Shown here: positions 1 through 9,238 of the stretch, piece by piece
How the letters are laid out: every line of letters starts with the position of its first letter
How positions within the stretch are numbered: position 1 is the stretch's first letter
DNA from: Sphingomonadales bacterium
GTDB taxonomy: Bacteria; Pseudomonadota; Alphaproteobacteria; Sphingomonadales; Sphingomonadaceae
Direction of reading: 5' to 3'
Assembly (NCBI GenBank): GCA_025352685.1
Contig: JANXSN010000070.1
Location: 1 to 43,935, forward strand
DNA: 43,935 nucleotides
The notes under the pieces: model-generated
Database searches by the model: none
The model's input: the letters and a program-made list of their open reading frames with translations, nothing else
What the model was told of the DNA's origin: nothing
Made by a program: the position numbers and the translations under genes

Positions 1-58
1 CGCTTGGCAAAGCCACGTCGGCACGGGCATATTGTGCCCGAGTGGTATCGGTCCACAT
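1..58 (-). CDS. IS5-family transposase, N-terminal fragment (cut by window edge)
   Basis: An ATG at 58 (minus strand) is preceded by GGAG at good spacing and opens a frame reading MWTDTTRAQYARADVALPS up to the window edge. This matches the usual beginning of short IS5-family transposases (MWT...R...., followed in full proteins by a DLTDAEW-type segment). Only 19 codons are visible, so intactness of the gene is unknown. Confidence 0.6.
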   Translation of the reverse strand, partial: MWTDTTRAQYARADVALPS

Positions 59-160
59 CGTTGATCTCCGGAAGTTTTCGCAAAAACCCCTGAATCAATG
101 ACTTGGGCTGGCGTCAAGCTAACCCGCTGATACCACTCAACTTAGTTTCGGATCAGGCTC
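1..160 (-). mobile_element. End of an IS5-family (IS1031-like) insertion sequence
   Basis: The first 58 bases encode the N-terminus of a transposase on the minus strand. The DNA between it and position 160 has the look of an IS leader. Read on the minus strand, the element would begin GAGCCTGATCCGAAAC at position 160, which resembles terminal inverted repeats I remember for IS1031-group elements. The next bases outside are TAA, compatible with a 3-bp target duplication. The other end lies beyond the window, so neither the inverted-repeat match nor the duplication can be confirmed. The boundary is an inference. Confidence 0.55.
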
Positions 161-319
161 TAATAATAGGGTGCACTAAACATGGGAGCTGGTTCAAACC
201 GTGCTTCGATCCCGAGTTTCAACTGGTGCTGCCGCGCGAACGGGGGTTCAGGATAAATTTGGGCGCCCGCTTGCAAAGCGCCACTTAGCTTCTTTTTTGT
301 CTGACTTGGCGAGCTGCTT

Positions 320-379
320 TTAAATCGCGCGCATTTCGCCTTTTACCGTCGAAGCCGCTGGCTTTGATTTCTTAGCCAC
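320..379 (-). CDS. Possible 19-codon basic peptide
   Basis: A GTG at 379, 20 bases after the stop of the acidic gene upstream, follows an AAAGGGGAC purine-rich stretch and opens a frame that starts VAKKSKPAAS and stops at 320. It is Lys-rich, the opposite charge of its neighbour. It is too short to support on composition alone and I recognise no family. It could be the tail of a decayed gene next to the IS end. Confidence 0.15.
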   Translation of the reverse strand: MAKKSKPAASTVKGEMRAI

Positions 380-399
380 GAACCGTCCCCTTTGAGTCT

Positions 400-693
400 T
401 CACTCGTCCGTCTCTTTATCGTCAGTTGGGTCACTGTCATCATGCAGGGGCTCGCCGGCAAACGCGCCCATATCTATGATGCCGCTCGACACCATTTGAT
501 CCATCCGATCGACGAGGTCAGGCATATCATCAGGAATGATCGCTGCAGGATTCGCGTTGCCACCGTGTTCACTATCTTCGCTGGAATCCACGTCGTCAGC
601 GAGCGCGCCTGCCGCCACGTCTTGGGCTTGACCGCCATCTCGTTGTTCGGAATTGTCGAATTGATCTGACGCGTCTTTCGGATCGATTGGCAT
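400..693 (-). CDS. Small acidic hypothetical protein
   Basis: This is a 97-residue protein starting MPIDPKDASDQ. The start at 693 is chosen over an upstream in-frame ATG because GAAAGGAAG sits just before it. It is strikingly acidic (many Asp/Glu, few Lys/Arg) and ends in a run of Asp, Thr and Glu. It has no signal peptide, membrane segment or recognised motif. Such proteins are common lineage-restricted hypotheticals in sphingomonads. No function is assigned. Confidence 0.5.
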   Translation of the reverse strand: MPIDPKDASDQFDNSEQRDGGQAQDVAAGALADDVDSSEDSEHGGNANPAAIIPDDMPDLVDRMDQMVSSGIIDMGAFAGEPLHDDSDPTDDKETDE

Positions 694-877
694 GTAACTT
701 CCTTTCATTGTCGTGATAAAACAGCCCAAGTCTCAAGGCGTTCCGACCACGAAAAATTCACTCGTTTGAGAGCAATCGCAAGACCGGTATCAACCCGGTC
801 GGCGTGCTACTGTCTTGCACCCACGGTGGGCGCGAGTCATGATGACGTGCCGCTCAATTCCATCGATCATGACAACA

Positions 878-1456
878 TTATCTCTTGCCGATCGGCGGTT
901 CATCTACACCCGTTGAAGGTTTGCCAAGGCTGTTGCGGATAGCTTTGAGAATTTCGCCTGGCGTTTCCGGGTTCGACATTTCAAAAGCTTCGACATCGTG
1001 CCTGTCCTTGACGCCCGGTATGTCACGACGAAGTTCTTCAAGCAGATAAATGGTTTTTGCGTTTTTGCGTTCGGCGATCATTGCAAGCTCGAGCGTCAGC
1101 TGCTCGCGACGTTCCATCACGGCGTCGTCACGCTGCTGCGTTATGAGAATAAGAATCGTCAAACTAACGCTCACGATCGTACACGCTGTTTGAAGATAGA
1201 CGAACGGCGCGGGGTCGAATGCGCCGATTTTCGAGAGGTAATTGTTCAGTGAGATCCAAAAGACGATAACCGTCAGGAAAACGATCAATGTTGTAGGTCG
1301 ACCCACGCGCTGTGTGATCATCCGGATCGCTCGTTCGGCATGCCCAAGATTGTCGCGATGCGCGCTGTGCAGCGCCGCTAAATCCTGCACCGTTTCAACC
1401 ACATGAGTTGGTAGGTCGGTATCTTCGGTGCGCGGCATTTCATCCTTATCACTCAT
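878..1456 (-). CDS. DUF1003 family membrane protein
   Basis: This 192-residue protein has a hydrophilic N-terminus, then two adjacent membrane spans (about residues 53-75 starting at PTTLIVFL, and 86-106 around TACTIVSVSLTILIL). A charged C-terminal helix follows, with the RRE.L.LE...AE pattern typical of DUF1003. The family's role is unknown. No operon partner is visible: about 185 bases separate it from the acidic gene downstream, and 547 bases without a clear gene lie upstream. A fragment of a second DUF1003 gene occurs at the right end of the window (43508-43693), but it is not a copy of this one. Confidence 0.8.
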   Translation of the reverse strand: MSDKDEMPRTEDTDLPTHVVETVQDLAALHSAHRDNLGHAERAIRMITQRVGRPTTLIVFLTVIVFWISLNNYLSKIGAFDPAPFVYLQTACTIVSVSLTILILITQQRDDAVMERREQLTLELAMIAERKNAKTIYLLEELRRDIPGVKDRHDVEAFEMSNPETPGEILKAIRNSLGKPSTGVDEPPIGKR

Positions 1457-2003
1457 CTCGCGCCACCCGCCGAGACACCGGTCGTCGTCACGCCAGCTCC
1501 CGCGATTACAACACCTTGCCGGAAAAAGCGGGCAGCGATGTGCTTGCCTGACTCATTTTGAGAAATCGTCGGTCTCCTGTTGTGTAAACGAACACTCTAT
1601 CACTAAGCCTGTTCCTGGGATCCTCCCATTGACTCGCCAACAAGCGAATAAACCGGAATTTGATCAAGTCGTAGCGCAGAGAGAACAGATATTGCCGTTG
1701 CGCTTTGCACGACGGTTCGCCCCACCGATGCGAAACCAAATGCCACTCCGCCGGCAACCTGAGCATCAACTGATATTTTCGGCCAAGGCGTTGTCGACGC
1801 ACCGAGCGGCGCGCGCCGTCCCGATGGCGAGATCATGGGTTGCCAGGTTGGATCGCAACGGATCCTCCAGTCTACGAGCTTGTGGCATAAATCATACGCT
1901 TGGTTCCCAATTGCCTGCGTCCGCAAACGCCCGACATTGGGTGGATAGTGCTCGGGCAGCTTTCAGGTACCGAGTGTGGCAAAGCGGACTGAGCTACGCC
2001 ATG
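1457..2003. other. Gene-free stretch
   Basis: Several overlapping open frames cross this stretch on both strands, but none has a convincing start site, a family motif or continuity with a neighbour. A 107-codon minus-strand frame (1603-1926) is the best looking of them and remains unrecognised. I see no clear hairpin terminator or repeat. It may be eroded coding DNA. Confidence 0.4.
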
Positions 2004-3491
2004 CTAAGGCCGGATGCTCCCGCGCTCGGCTTCAGCCTTGCCCCGCAGCGCACCCAGTCTCCCTGGCGCCAGCGCCAACGCCGACTTGAATGCGCCGAGT
2101 GCTTCCTGCGGTCTCGCCAACACGAGAAAAAGTTCACCCAGTTGCTCCCGCGCAGGCACGATCGGTCCTGGCGTGAGAGGGAGCTTCTCGAGCCCGTCTT
2201 CCTCGTCCGCAGCAGCGGTCATCGACATGACGGCCGCTGCGCTTTCGCCCGAAGCAACAGAACGCCAGCTCTGCGCAGACTTCAGCAAAGCATCGACCTG
2301 CGCTATCCAGTAGCTGTCGTTGGCCGTGCGCAAAGCGTCGCGGCACGCCTGAAGTTGGAGGATGTCGGCGTCGGCCGAGCCAGGCGCGGCGGCACGTAGC
2401 TTGCCGAGGGCCCGAGCCCACCAGACGATCGCCGCCACTTGGGGACCGGAGCCCGGCATCGGGACAAGCTGCGAGGCGGTCGTCCAGTCACGGGTCTCGA
2501 TTGCGAGGCGTACCGGCATCGCATTGCCGGCATAGCCGATCTTGAAGCCGGCGGCGGACAAGCCGGTAAGGGCTTTAAGATCCGCCACTTCCCGCGCTGC
2601 ATCGGCAGTCCGGCCGCGCTGGAGGTAGGCGTAAGTTAGATAATCCATGGCGTGAACCGCCTCGCCCACGTCGTTGTGGGCGCGGGCGGCGTCCCGAGCC
2701 GCGATGTTCGACGCGATCGAATCGTCCCACAGGCCCAACCGTGTGAAGATGTGCGACGGCATATGCAGCGCATGCGGAGCGGAAGGCGCGATCTTGGCAT
2801 AGGCACGCGCTGCGGGCAGACCACGCGGTGCCATTTCGACGTTGTCATAGGCATGGATCAGATAGTGAGGCACGCCGGGATGATCCGGCTGCCGTTTCCA
2901 GATCGGCTCTAGGATGTCGGCGGCGTGTTTCTGTTGCGCATGCGTGCGATCGGCCGGCGGCGCAGTCGCTACCAGCGACAATGCATAGAACGCCGCGATC
3001 TCGTCATCCTTCGGATAGCCGCGTGAAACCGTCGCCATCGCATCCGAATATTGTATCGCCCGCGTCGCTGCCGGGGTCGCGCCTGCATTCGCATAATAAC
3101 TGCCAAGCGCGGCGATGAGCGCGCGTTCGCGGGGCGTGCCCGCGCCGATACTCTTGGCTTCGCCGATCTCCGCGACACCTGCGGCGAGCCCGGCGCCGGC
3201 CGGAACGTCCCAGAGCTGGTGATAATGGGTCATCGCACGCCCCCAATGCGCCATGCCGCAACTGGGATCGCGGGCGGCGACATCGCCAAAACCCTTGTCG
3301 GCTTCGTCGTAGGCGAAGGAGTGCAGAAGCGCGACGGCACGATCGAATGCGACCGTCACCGCCGACGTGCAACTCACTTCAAGATGCGCGGTGCCCAGAT
3401 GCTCCGGGGCGGGGTGGTGATGCTCTTCTTGCGCGTCCGCCGACTGAGCCAGAGCGAGGGCGATCCAAATCGCAGGCACGTGCTTTTTCAT
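2004..3491 (-). CDS. Secreted TPR-repeat protein
   Basis: The 495-residue protein has a Sec signal peptide (MKKHVPAIWIALALAQSADA), then a His-rich patch (EEHHHPAPEHLG) and a series of helical TPR-like repeats. These include AHWGRAMTHYHQLWD near residue 82, the YLIHAYDN segment near 207, and a C-terminal LARPQEALGAFKSALALAPG repeat that fits the TPR consensus. Related proteins are annotated only as TPR-repeat proteins. Repeats of this kind usually mediate protein contacts. The location is probably periplasmic. It stands alone with no obvious operon partner. Confidence 0.75.
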   Translation of the reverse strand: MKKHVPAIWIALALAQSADAQEEHHHPAPEHLGTAHLEVSCTSAVTVAFDRAVALLHSFAYDEADKGFGDVAARDPSCGMAHWGRAMTHYHQLWDVPAGAGLAAGVAEIGEAKSIGAGTPRERALIAALGSYYANAGATPAATRAIQYSDAMATVSRGYPKDDEIAAFYALSLVATAPPADRTHAQQKHAADILEPIWKRQPDHPGVPHYLIHAYDNVEMAPRGLPAARAYAKIAPSAPHALHMPSHIFTRLGLWDDSIASNIAARDAARAHNDVGEAVHAMDYLTYAYLQRGRTADAAREVADLKALTGLSAAGFKIGYAGNAMPVRLAIETRDWTTASQLVPMPGSGPQVAAIVWWARALGKLRAAAPGSADADILQLQACRDALRTANDSYWIAQVDALLKSAQSWRSVASGESAAAVMSMTAAADEEDGLEKLPLTPGPIVPAREQLGELFLVLARPQEALGAFKSALALAPGRLGALRGKAEAERGSIRP

Positions 3492-4960
3492 CTCAGCCCC
3501 TCTTCAGCGGTTCCCGCCCGATGAAGCTGAAGGAAGGTCGGCTTTCGAGCAAGCCGAATTCCGCCAGGAAGGGCATTATCTGGGGAGCAAGCTGCCATTG
3601 TGCCCGTGGGTACCAAGTGTCAGATTTCAACCACTAGTTCTCGGTCTGTTTCAGCAAATCCTTTGCCTCGGCACCCTGTTGGAAAGGGAACGGATGCTCG
3701 TTCAGGCCGATCTGCACAAATCCTGCGTCCCGCCTTTGCCTGAACTCCCGGGGAAGAGTTTTCTCAGCGTGGTAACCGCGGGAACGCTGAGACAGATCGC
3801 CGAGCTAAATCGATTATTTTGAGAGACTACGGCTGTTTGCACCAACTTTGCGCCGGACGCGAGTGACACTGGCATTGGCAATAGCCGATGGTGAGCTTCC
3901 CGGATCGCTTGTCATCGCCTTGATCCGAATCGACTGTGCTTCATCGATTCAGCGGATCGGTTGGCGGCGAATTTTGTCATTCAAAGTCCAATGACCATCG
4001 CCGATTCGCACGCCAGCAGCTAGCTACTCAATCCGAGCGTTATCCTGTTGTTCGGTATGATTCTGGTCATGAAACATTGGTTCCAAAAAGCCAGTACGGC
4101 ACGACGCCGCACCTCTCCTAGCCTGAACACTGCACATCGACATATGTTGCCAACAAACATGTGTTCCTGCCGAAGGTCGCCTCATGGCGACTGATTGTCG
4201 CCCTATCTCACAGTCCATTTGCTTGCGTTGGCTCAGCCCATTACGTGTTGACCGGCGGGACGCCGCTGCCACCGCGCAAGGGTGGGTGTCATGTCGCAAG
4301 CCCTTTAATCAGCCCCAATCGGTGTTTGACCATCGCGGTGCGGTCGATTTCGGCCGATGTCGTACGCGACATTCTGCAGCATGCAGCGTCCGTCTTGATT
4401 GCCTCACCGAGATGGCGTGCGCCGATTACACGCGAGGAGTTGTCGTAAGGCTTATGCAGCGCCCCATGCCCAAGGCCACGAATACCAGTGACTTCGACGC
4501 GGTCGACTGCCTCCAGCACCGTAGACCAAAAGTTGTTCACGATCGCAGTCGGCGCAGCAACGTCCACTGAAATGCGTCGACTTGATGAAGTGCTTGCCCT
4601 TGCTGCCAAAGTGGATGACGCTACGCGCATCCCGCTCGACATCGAGCATTGACTAGACGTTCTTGCATTTTCTTGACTTGCATTGAACAAATAGGTCACT
4701 AGACTCGGTATGCGCTGTAAATACTCGGCGCCGAGACGTGAGAATCTCGCCCAGATCTGTAGGTGCTTTTTCGTTGCGGCCGGGTGGCCGTCGCCATGTC
4801 CAAGCCGCTTGCGGCTAAAAGCGTCGGCGCATGTCTTGGGCATGTTCTCAACCGCCCGGCTCATCTGGGGCGGGTCGTCTCGCCACAGGGACGACGCTCC
4901 GATGGCAAGGTTCAACATCTTTGCACGCATCTTGCTTCCAATTGCTCCGGGATCTTGTGC
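3492..4960. other. 1.5-kb stretch without a supportable gene
   Basis: Open frames here are short and overlap one another on both strands. Two fragments read more like protein than the rest. One is a minus-strand frame ending at 3634 (contains GLNEHPFPFQQGAEAKDLL). The other is a plus-strand frame ending at 4650 (contains RRLDEVLALAAKVDDATRIP). Neither has an acceptable start, and I recognise neither. The stretch may contain remnants of lost genes. Its right end should hold the promoter of the sigma factor operon, which I could not define. Confidence 0.4.
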
Positions 4961-5554
4961 ATGCGCCTGATCCTCAACGGACCTGAAGCCGCCGCTTCCG
5001 CCAAACAGCGCGACGCCGAAGTCTCTGCGCTCGAGACCCGCAAGCCGATAGCCCGCGTCGATACCGGGCTGCTCGGATCGCTTTACCGCGATCACAGTCC
5101 CAGGCTGCGTCGCTATTTCTCGCGGCGCGGCTCGGCGGCAAATGCCGAAGATCTGGTCCAGGAAACATTTGTCCGACTTGCGGGCGCGAAGGCCCGCAAG
5201 CCTGTCGTGATTGAACAACCCAGCGCCTATCTCAACCAGATCGCCGGCAATTTATTGCGCGAACAGGCCCGCTTTGCCGTGCGCCGCTCGTCTGCGCTGC
5301 ATACAAGCGATGACGCCATTCAGTTATCGGGACCCGACCCCGTCGGCCAGCTCGAAGCGCGGGATATGCTCAGCCGTCTCGAAGCCGCTATGGCAACGAT
5401 GAAACCGGCGACTCGCGAGATTTTCATGGCGCACCGAATTGACGGCTACACCTATTCGGAAATTGCCAAGCTGAAGGGTCGAACGGTTAAAAGCGTTGAA
5501 AGGCACATCGCCAAGGCCGTCTTCCAGCTAAGCCGCGCGATGCGGGGTTTCTAA
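4961..5554 (+). CDS. ECF sigma factor, FecI-like
   Basis: This is a 197-residue sigma-70 family protein of the extracytoplasmic-function type. Region 2 is visible around residues 44-100 (LYRDHSPRLRRYFSRRG, then NAEDLVQETFVRLA). Region 4 is in the last 60 residues (PATREIFMAHRIDGYTYSEI followed by the VKSVERHIAKA recognition helix). The frame is open further upstream, but ATG 4961 gives the usual family length; the start is uncertain because no strong ribosome site precedes it. It is followed after 5 bases by fecR, and the two presumably form a surface-signalling pair with the TonB receptor downstream. The likely targets are the receptor/isopeptidase genes. Confidence 0.85.
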   Translation: MRLILNGPEAAASAKQRDAEVSALETRKPIARVDTGLLGSLYRDHSPRLRRYFSRRGSAANAEDLVQETFVRLAGAKARKPVVIEQPSAYLNQIAGNLLREQARFAVRRSSALHTSDDAIQLSGPDPVGQLEARDMLSRLEAAMATMKPATREIFMAHRIDGYTYSEIAKLKGRTVKSVERHIAKAVFQLSRAMRGF

Positions 5555-5559
5555 TATCG

Positions 5560-6552
5560 ATGTTCGGCCTTGGCGACCGTCGCGGACGCGCCGCTGCACG
5601 ATGGATTGCGCGCATGGGCAACGAGCGTGCAGCGTTTGATCGCGCCACCTTCGAACGCTGGCGTTCGGCGCATCCTGACAACGCACGCGCTTTCGAGCAG
5701 GCATATTCGCTGTGGGGACTGGACCTTCCTGTCGACCAGACCAGCTTCGCCCACGGCCGCGGCAGTACCGCCGACGTCACGGTCAAACCGCGCAGTGGTG
5801 CGCCGTTGTTCGCCGTTGCGGCTCTCCTCGTGGCAGCCGTTGGCGCAATCGTTTTTGAACGCACCGGCATGTTCGCTGCGGGCTGGCACGGTTTTGTTCA
5901 CCCCGGCGCGTCAAATACCGTCATCGCGGGCCATGCGCCGCGTACATTTCGATTGAGCGATGGCTCACTCGCCACTCTACAACCGGGATCGGCGCTCGAG
6001 ATTGCCTTTTCTCCAGATATTCGAAGTTTGACTTTGTTGCGGGGCCAAGGCCGATTCGACGTTACTCATGACGCCCCGCGGCCCTTTCAAGTCCGTGCTG
6101 GCGCGAGCCTCACCATCGCACGTGGCACGCTCTTCGACGTCTGGATAACGACGCGAGGTGTACATGTCGTCTTGGTACGCGGCGCGGTTGACGTAGCGCG
6201 GCTGGTAGGTCTCCGGCCGGCTGGCGACGTGCGCAAGCTCGTGCCCGGCCAGAAGCTGCTCGTATCGCCGTCCGGTGCTCTGGGAACGCCCGTGCCTGCC
6301 GAGGCCGGCGAGACGGCCGCAGTATCGATGACTGCGTTCATACGTGCGCCCGTGCGTGAAGCGATTGCAGCCGTAAACCGTCGCAATGCGCGCCAGATCG
6401 CGATTGTCGGGAAGTTGGCAAGCACCGAAACAATCTCGGGCGGATTTAACGCCGAAGACCCCGAGGGATTTGCGGGGACGCTTGCGACGATATTCGACAT
6501 GGATCTTGTACGGCAAGAAAACGGCGACCTGCTGCTGTCGACGAAGCACTGA
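5560..6552 (+). CDS. FecR family anti-sigma/sigma-regulator
   Basis: The 330-residue protein has an N-terminal cytoplasmic DUF4880-type domain (ARWIARM...FERWRSAHPDNARAFEQ, about residues 10-50). A single membrane span follows at about 85-105 (LFAVAALLVAAVGAIVF), then the periplasmic FecR domain (RTFRLSDGSLATLQPGSALE...LLRGQGRFDV). A C-terminal STN-like segment follows. In the family this protein relays a signal from the receptor's N-terminal domain to the ECF sigma factor. It lies 5 bases after the sigma gene and 97 bases before the receptor. Confidence 0.88.
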   Translation: MFGLGDRRGRAAARWIARMGNERAAFDRATFERWRSAHPDNARAFEQAYSLWGLDLPVDQTSFAHGRGSTADVTVKPRSGAPLFAVAALLVAAVGAIVFERTGMFAAGWHGFVHPGASNTVIAGHAPRTFRLSDGSLATLQPGSALEIAFSPDIRSLTLLRGQGRFDVTHDAPRPFQVRAGASLTIARGTLFDVWITTRGVHVVLVRGAVDVARLVGLRPAGDVRKLVPGQKLLVSPSGALGTPVPAEAGETAAVSMTAFIRAPVREAIAAVNRRNARQIAIVGKLASTETISGGFNAEDPEGFAGTLATIFDMDLVRQENGDLLLSTKH

Positions 6553-6649
6553 CCGCTCAAACAGGCGGAAAATAAAAAAGGGGGGATTTTCGGCCTCTGG
6601 CATCTTTTGCATGCCGGACGCCAATTCGTGGCGCCGCCTCGGGGGGACC

Positions 6650-9238
6650 ATGATGAAAAACCGACTTTATACTGCGCTGCTCTTTTCGACAGCGAGCGTC
6701 GTCGGCGCACCGTGCTGGGCGCACCCTGCCCGACCCGTTATCGCGGGCGACAAAGACTACGACCTTCCTGCCCAGCCGCTCGCAGAGACGCTGGGAGCCA
6801 TCGCCACGACATCGGGTACATCCATCCTTGCTGCCGGCCATAGCGTCGATGGCAAGCAGGCACCCGCGCTTGTCGGACGCTTTTCGGTGGAACGCGCGCT
6901 TGACCTTGTCCTTCAACGATCGGGGTTGCGCGTCCGCGTGACGACTTCCGGACGGGTCGTCGAAAGCGACACGGGAACTCCACCCAGCGATGATGCCTCA
7001 AGCGTACGTGCCGAAAGCGACACGATTACCGTTACAGGCTCGCGCATTCGCGGCGCCCCAATCGCGTCCCCGATAATTAGTCTCAGCGAAAACACCATCC
7101 GTAATTCTGGCCAGGCCTCGCTTAGCGAAGTAGCTCACTCAATCCCTCAAAGCTTCGGTGGCGGTCAACAACCCGGCATTGGCTTCAACGTGCCTGCAGC
7201 AAACGGTGTCGACGTCGGCGGCGGGTCTTCAATAAACCTCCGTGGGATTGGCAGCGATGCCACACTTACCTTACTCAATGGGCACCGCCTTGCATATAAT
7301 TCTTCGCGCCAAAGCGTGGACGTGTCAGCTATTCCGTTGAGTATTGTCGACCGGCTCGAAATCGTCCCCGACGGCGCGTCTGCCATTTACGGATCAGATG
7401 CCGTAGCGGGCGTCGCGAACATCATTCTCAAACGCGATTATCAAGGGCTCGAAGCGCGGGTCGGCCTCGGCAGTTCAACGGACGGCGGCAACTTCACTCA
7501 GAATTATGGCGCGCTTGGGGGAACGACTTGGTCATCCGGCGGCTTCGCGCTTGCCTACGAGTACCGCAGCAATACTGCGATCGAATCTGCGGACCGCTCT
7601 TATGCACAAGCAGTCACGCCAGGCCTGACGCTGTTCCCGTCGCTGAAAGCCCACAATGTTTTGATCACGGGCCACCAACAGCTTGGCGAGGCGGTCACCT
7701 TTTCTGTCGACGCGCTGTTCAGCAAACGCAGTGAACTTCTTCGCTATCCGCTCGATGCCAGCGGCAATCTGACAGCCGCGCACGGCGAGCAATCCGCCGA
7801 TTCTACCGCTTATGCGATCGCACCTTCGATCGATTGGGCACTCGGCAGCAAATGGCATCTTTCGGCTACAGGCTCTTTTGCAGGTGACCGCACGAATTTT
7901 CACAACGCTGATTTTACAGGCACGTCGCTCGATTACGAGCAGGACGGCTGTTATTGTAACCGGACTCAATCGATAGAATTGGGTGCTAACGGCAGTTTGG
8001 CTACGCTTCCATCGGGTGATATCAGCGTGGCGACTGGAGCCGGGTATCGCAATAACGACTTCGCGCTGTCTGCGGGGACCGGCAACACGCAAAATATTGC
8101 GCGCTCCCAAAGCAGTCAGTACCTTTACGGCGAAATCAATCTGCCGATCGTAGTATCGTCACAGAATATCAGTGGTATAGACCGTCTCAACTTAACGGGT
8201 GCTGTGCGCTACGAACGCTATCCCGGTATTGGCGAGGTAGCGACACCTAAGTTTGGGGTGATTTACGCACCCAATTCGATGTTCGACTTCAAAGCCAGCT
8301 GGGGCCAGTCGTTCCGAGCGCCCACGTTGCGTCAGCAATATCAGACAAAAACTGTGATACTATTTAGCCCGTCGGACTTGGGCGGAAGTGGCTACCCGGC
8401 CGGATTGGCGGTAGCACTCGCCCAAGGCGGCAACCCGGCGCTGAAGCCAGAACGCGCAACAAGCTGGTCCGCGACCGTATCAATACATCTGCCGGCGCGT
8501 CACGACTTCCGTCTCGACGTGAGCTATTTCGATACCCGTTATCGCGACCGGATCGTCACTCCTATCGGAATTACGTCTCAGGCCCTAATTAACCCAAACT
8601 TTGCCGACTATGTGACGCTCAATCCGACACCAGCGCAGGTATCCGCGCTTGTCGCCGCCGCCACGACTTTTTTCAATATAAGCGGCGTCCCGTACGATCC
8701 GTCGACCGTCGTCGCAATCGCAGACAACAGCAACGTCAATGCGGGTCGCCAACACATTCACGGTATTGATATGCTTCTTAATTATCACTCGAGGCTCACC
8801 GGCGACGACCGAGCTATCGATCTGAACTTGAACGCAAGCTACCTTTCAAGCGACCAACAGATCACGTTAGCCCAGTCAATCACACAGCTTGCTGGAACGA
8901 TATTTAACCCGCCTCATTTCCGTGCGCGAGGTGGCGCAAGCTTTAGCGATCGAGGGCTGACACTCACCGCTAACCTCAACTACACCGGCGAGGTTTCAGA
9001 CAATCGCATAACCAACGTCTCGACGATCGCCGGGCTGACAAGTCTTGATTTAGCCGCACGCTACACGACGCCACGCTCCAATATTTTCGGCGGGCTTGAT
9101 CTGACGGTTGGCATCCAGAACGTCTTCAACGCAAAGCCCGAGCAGATCGTAGGCAACTTTCTGGAAGCCCCTTACGACAGCACTAACCAGTCGCCCATCG
9201 GCCGTTACGTGAGCTTTTCGATAGCAAAAAAATGGTGA
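6650..9238 (+). CDS. TonB-dependent outer-membrane receptor with STN signalling domain
   Basis: This is an 862-residue receptor. The start MMKNRLYTALLF at 6650 follows GGGGGGACC and gives a clean signal peptide ending near CWAHP. Residues about 35-100 form an STN (secretin/TonB short N-terminus) domain (YDLPAQPLAETLGAIA...GRFSVERALDLVLQRSGL), the mark of transducing receptors. A TonB box-like stretch (DTITVTGSRIRG) precedes the plug domain (INLRGIGSDATLTLLNGHRL...PDGASAIYGSDAVAGVANIIL). The beta-barrel ends with a C-terminal aromatic-basic AKKW. The stop overlaps the isopeptidase start by 7 bases, so the two are co-translated. In lasso clusters of this type such receptors are thought to import the lasso peptide, and that role is inferred here from context. 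Confidence 0.92.
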   Translation: MMKNRLYTALLFSTASVVGAPCWAHPARPVIAGDKDYDLPAQPLAETLGAIATTSGTSILAAGHSVDGKQAPALVGRFSVERALDLVLQRSGLRVRVTTSGRVVESDTGTPPSDDASSVRAESDTITVTGSRIRGAPIASPIISLSENTIRNSGQASLSEVAHSIPQSFGGGQQPGIGFNVPAANGVDVGGGSSINLRGIGSDATLTLLNGHRLAYNSSRQSVDVSAIPLSIVDRLEIVPDGASAIYGSDAVAGVANIILKRDYQGLEARVGLGSSTDGGNFTQNYGALGGTTWSSGGFALAYEYRSNTAIESADRSYAQAVTPGLTLFPSLKAHNVLITGHQQLGEAVTFSVDALFSKRSELLRYPLDASGNLTAAHGEQSADSTAYAIAPSIDWALGSKWHLSATGSFAGDRTNFHNADFTGTSLDYEQDGCYCNRTQSIELGANGSLATLPSGDISVATGAGYRNNDFALSAGTGNTQNIARSQSSQYLYGEINLPIVVSSQNISGIDRLNLTGAVRYERYPGIGEVATPKFGVIYAPNSMFDFKASWGQSFRAPTLRQQYQTKTVILFSPSDLGGSGYPAGLAVALAQGGNPALKPERATSWSATVSIHLPARHDFRLDVSYFDTRYRDRIVTPIGITSQALINPNFADYVTLNPTPAQVSALVAAATTFFNISGVPYDPSTVVAIADNSNVNAGRQHIHGIDMLLNYHSRLTGDDRAIDLNLNASYLSSDQQITLAQSITQLAGTIFNPPHFRARGGASFSDRGLTLTANLNYTGEVSDNRITNVSTIAGLTSLDLAARYTTPRSNIFGGLDLTVGIQNVFNAKPEQIVGNFLEAPYDSTNQSPIGRYVSFSIAKKW

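Noticed and set aside
24-44. CGGGCA/TGCCCG inverted repeat inside the transposase start
   Set aside because: It is coding sequence of the IS element and shows no relation to the other palindromes.
1428-2399. 323-codon plus-strand frame
   Set aside because: It is antisense to the 3' part of the TPR-protein gene, is Arg- and Ser-rich, and has no family motif. It looks like a shadow.
4289-5218. 309-codon minus-strand frame
   Set aside because: It runs antisense into the sigma-factor gene, whose own frame has clear sigma-region motifs. The frame is a shadow there, and I could not recognise its remaining part.
6553-6649. Small GGCAT/ATGCC hairpin and A-rich run between fecR and the TonB receptor
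   Set aside because: The stem is only 5 bp and no sigma-type promoter boxes could be defined, so no terminator or promoter is claimed.
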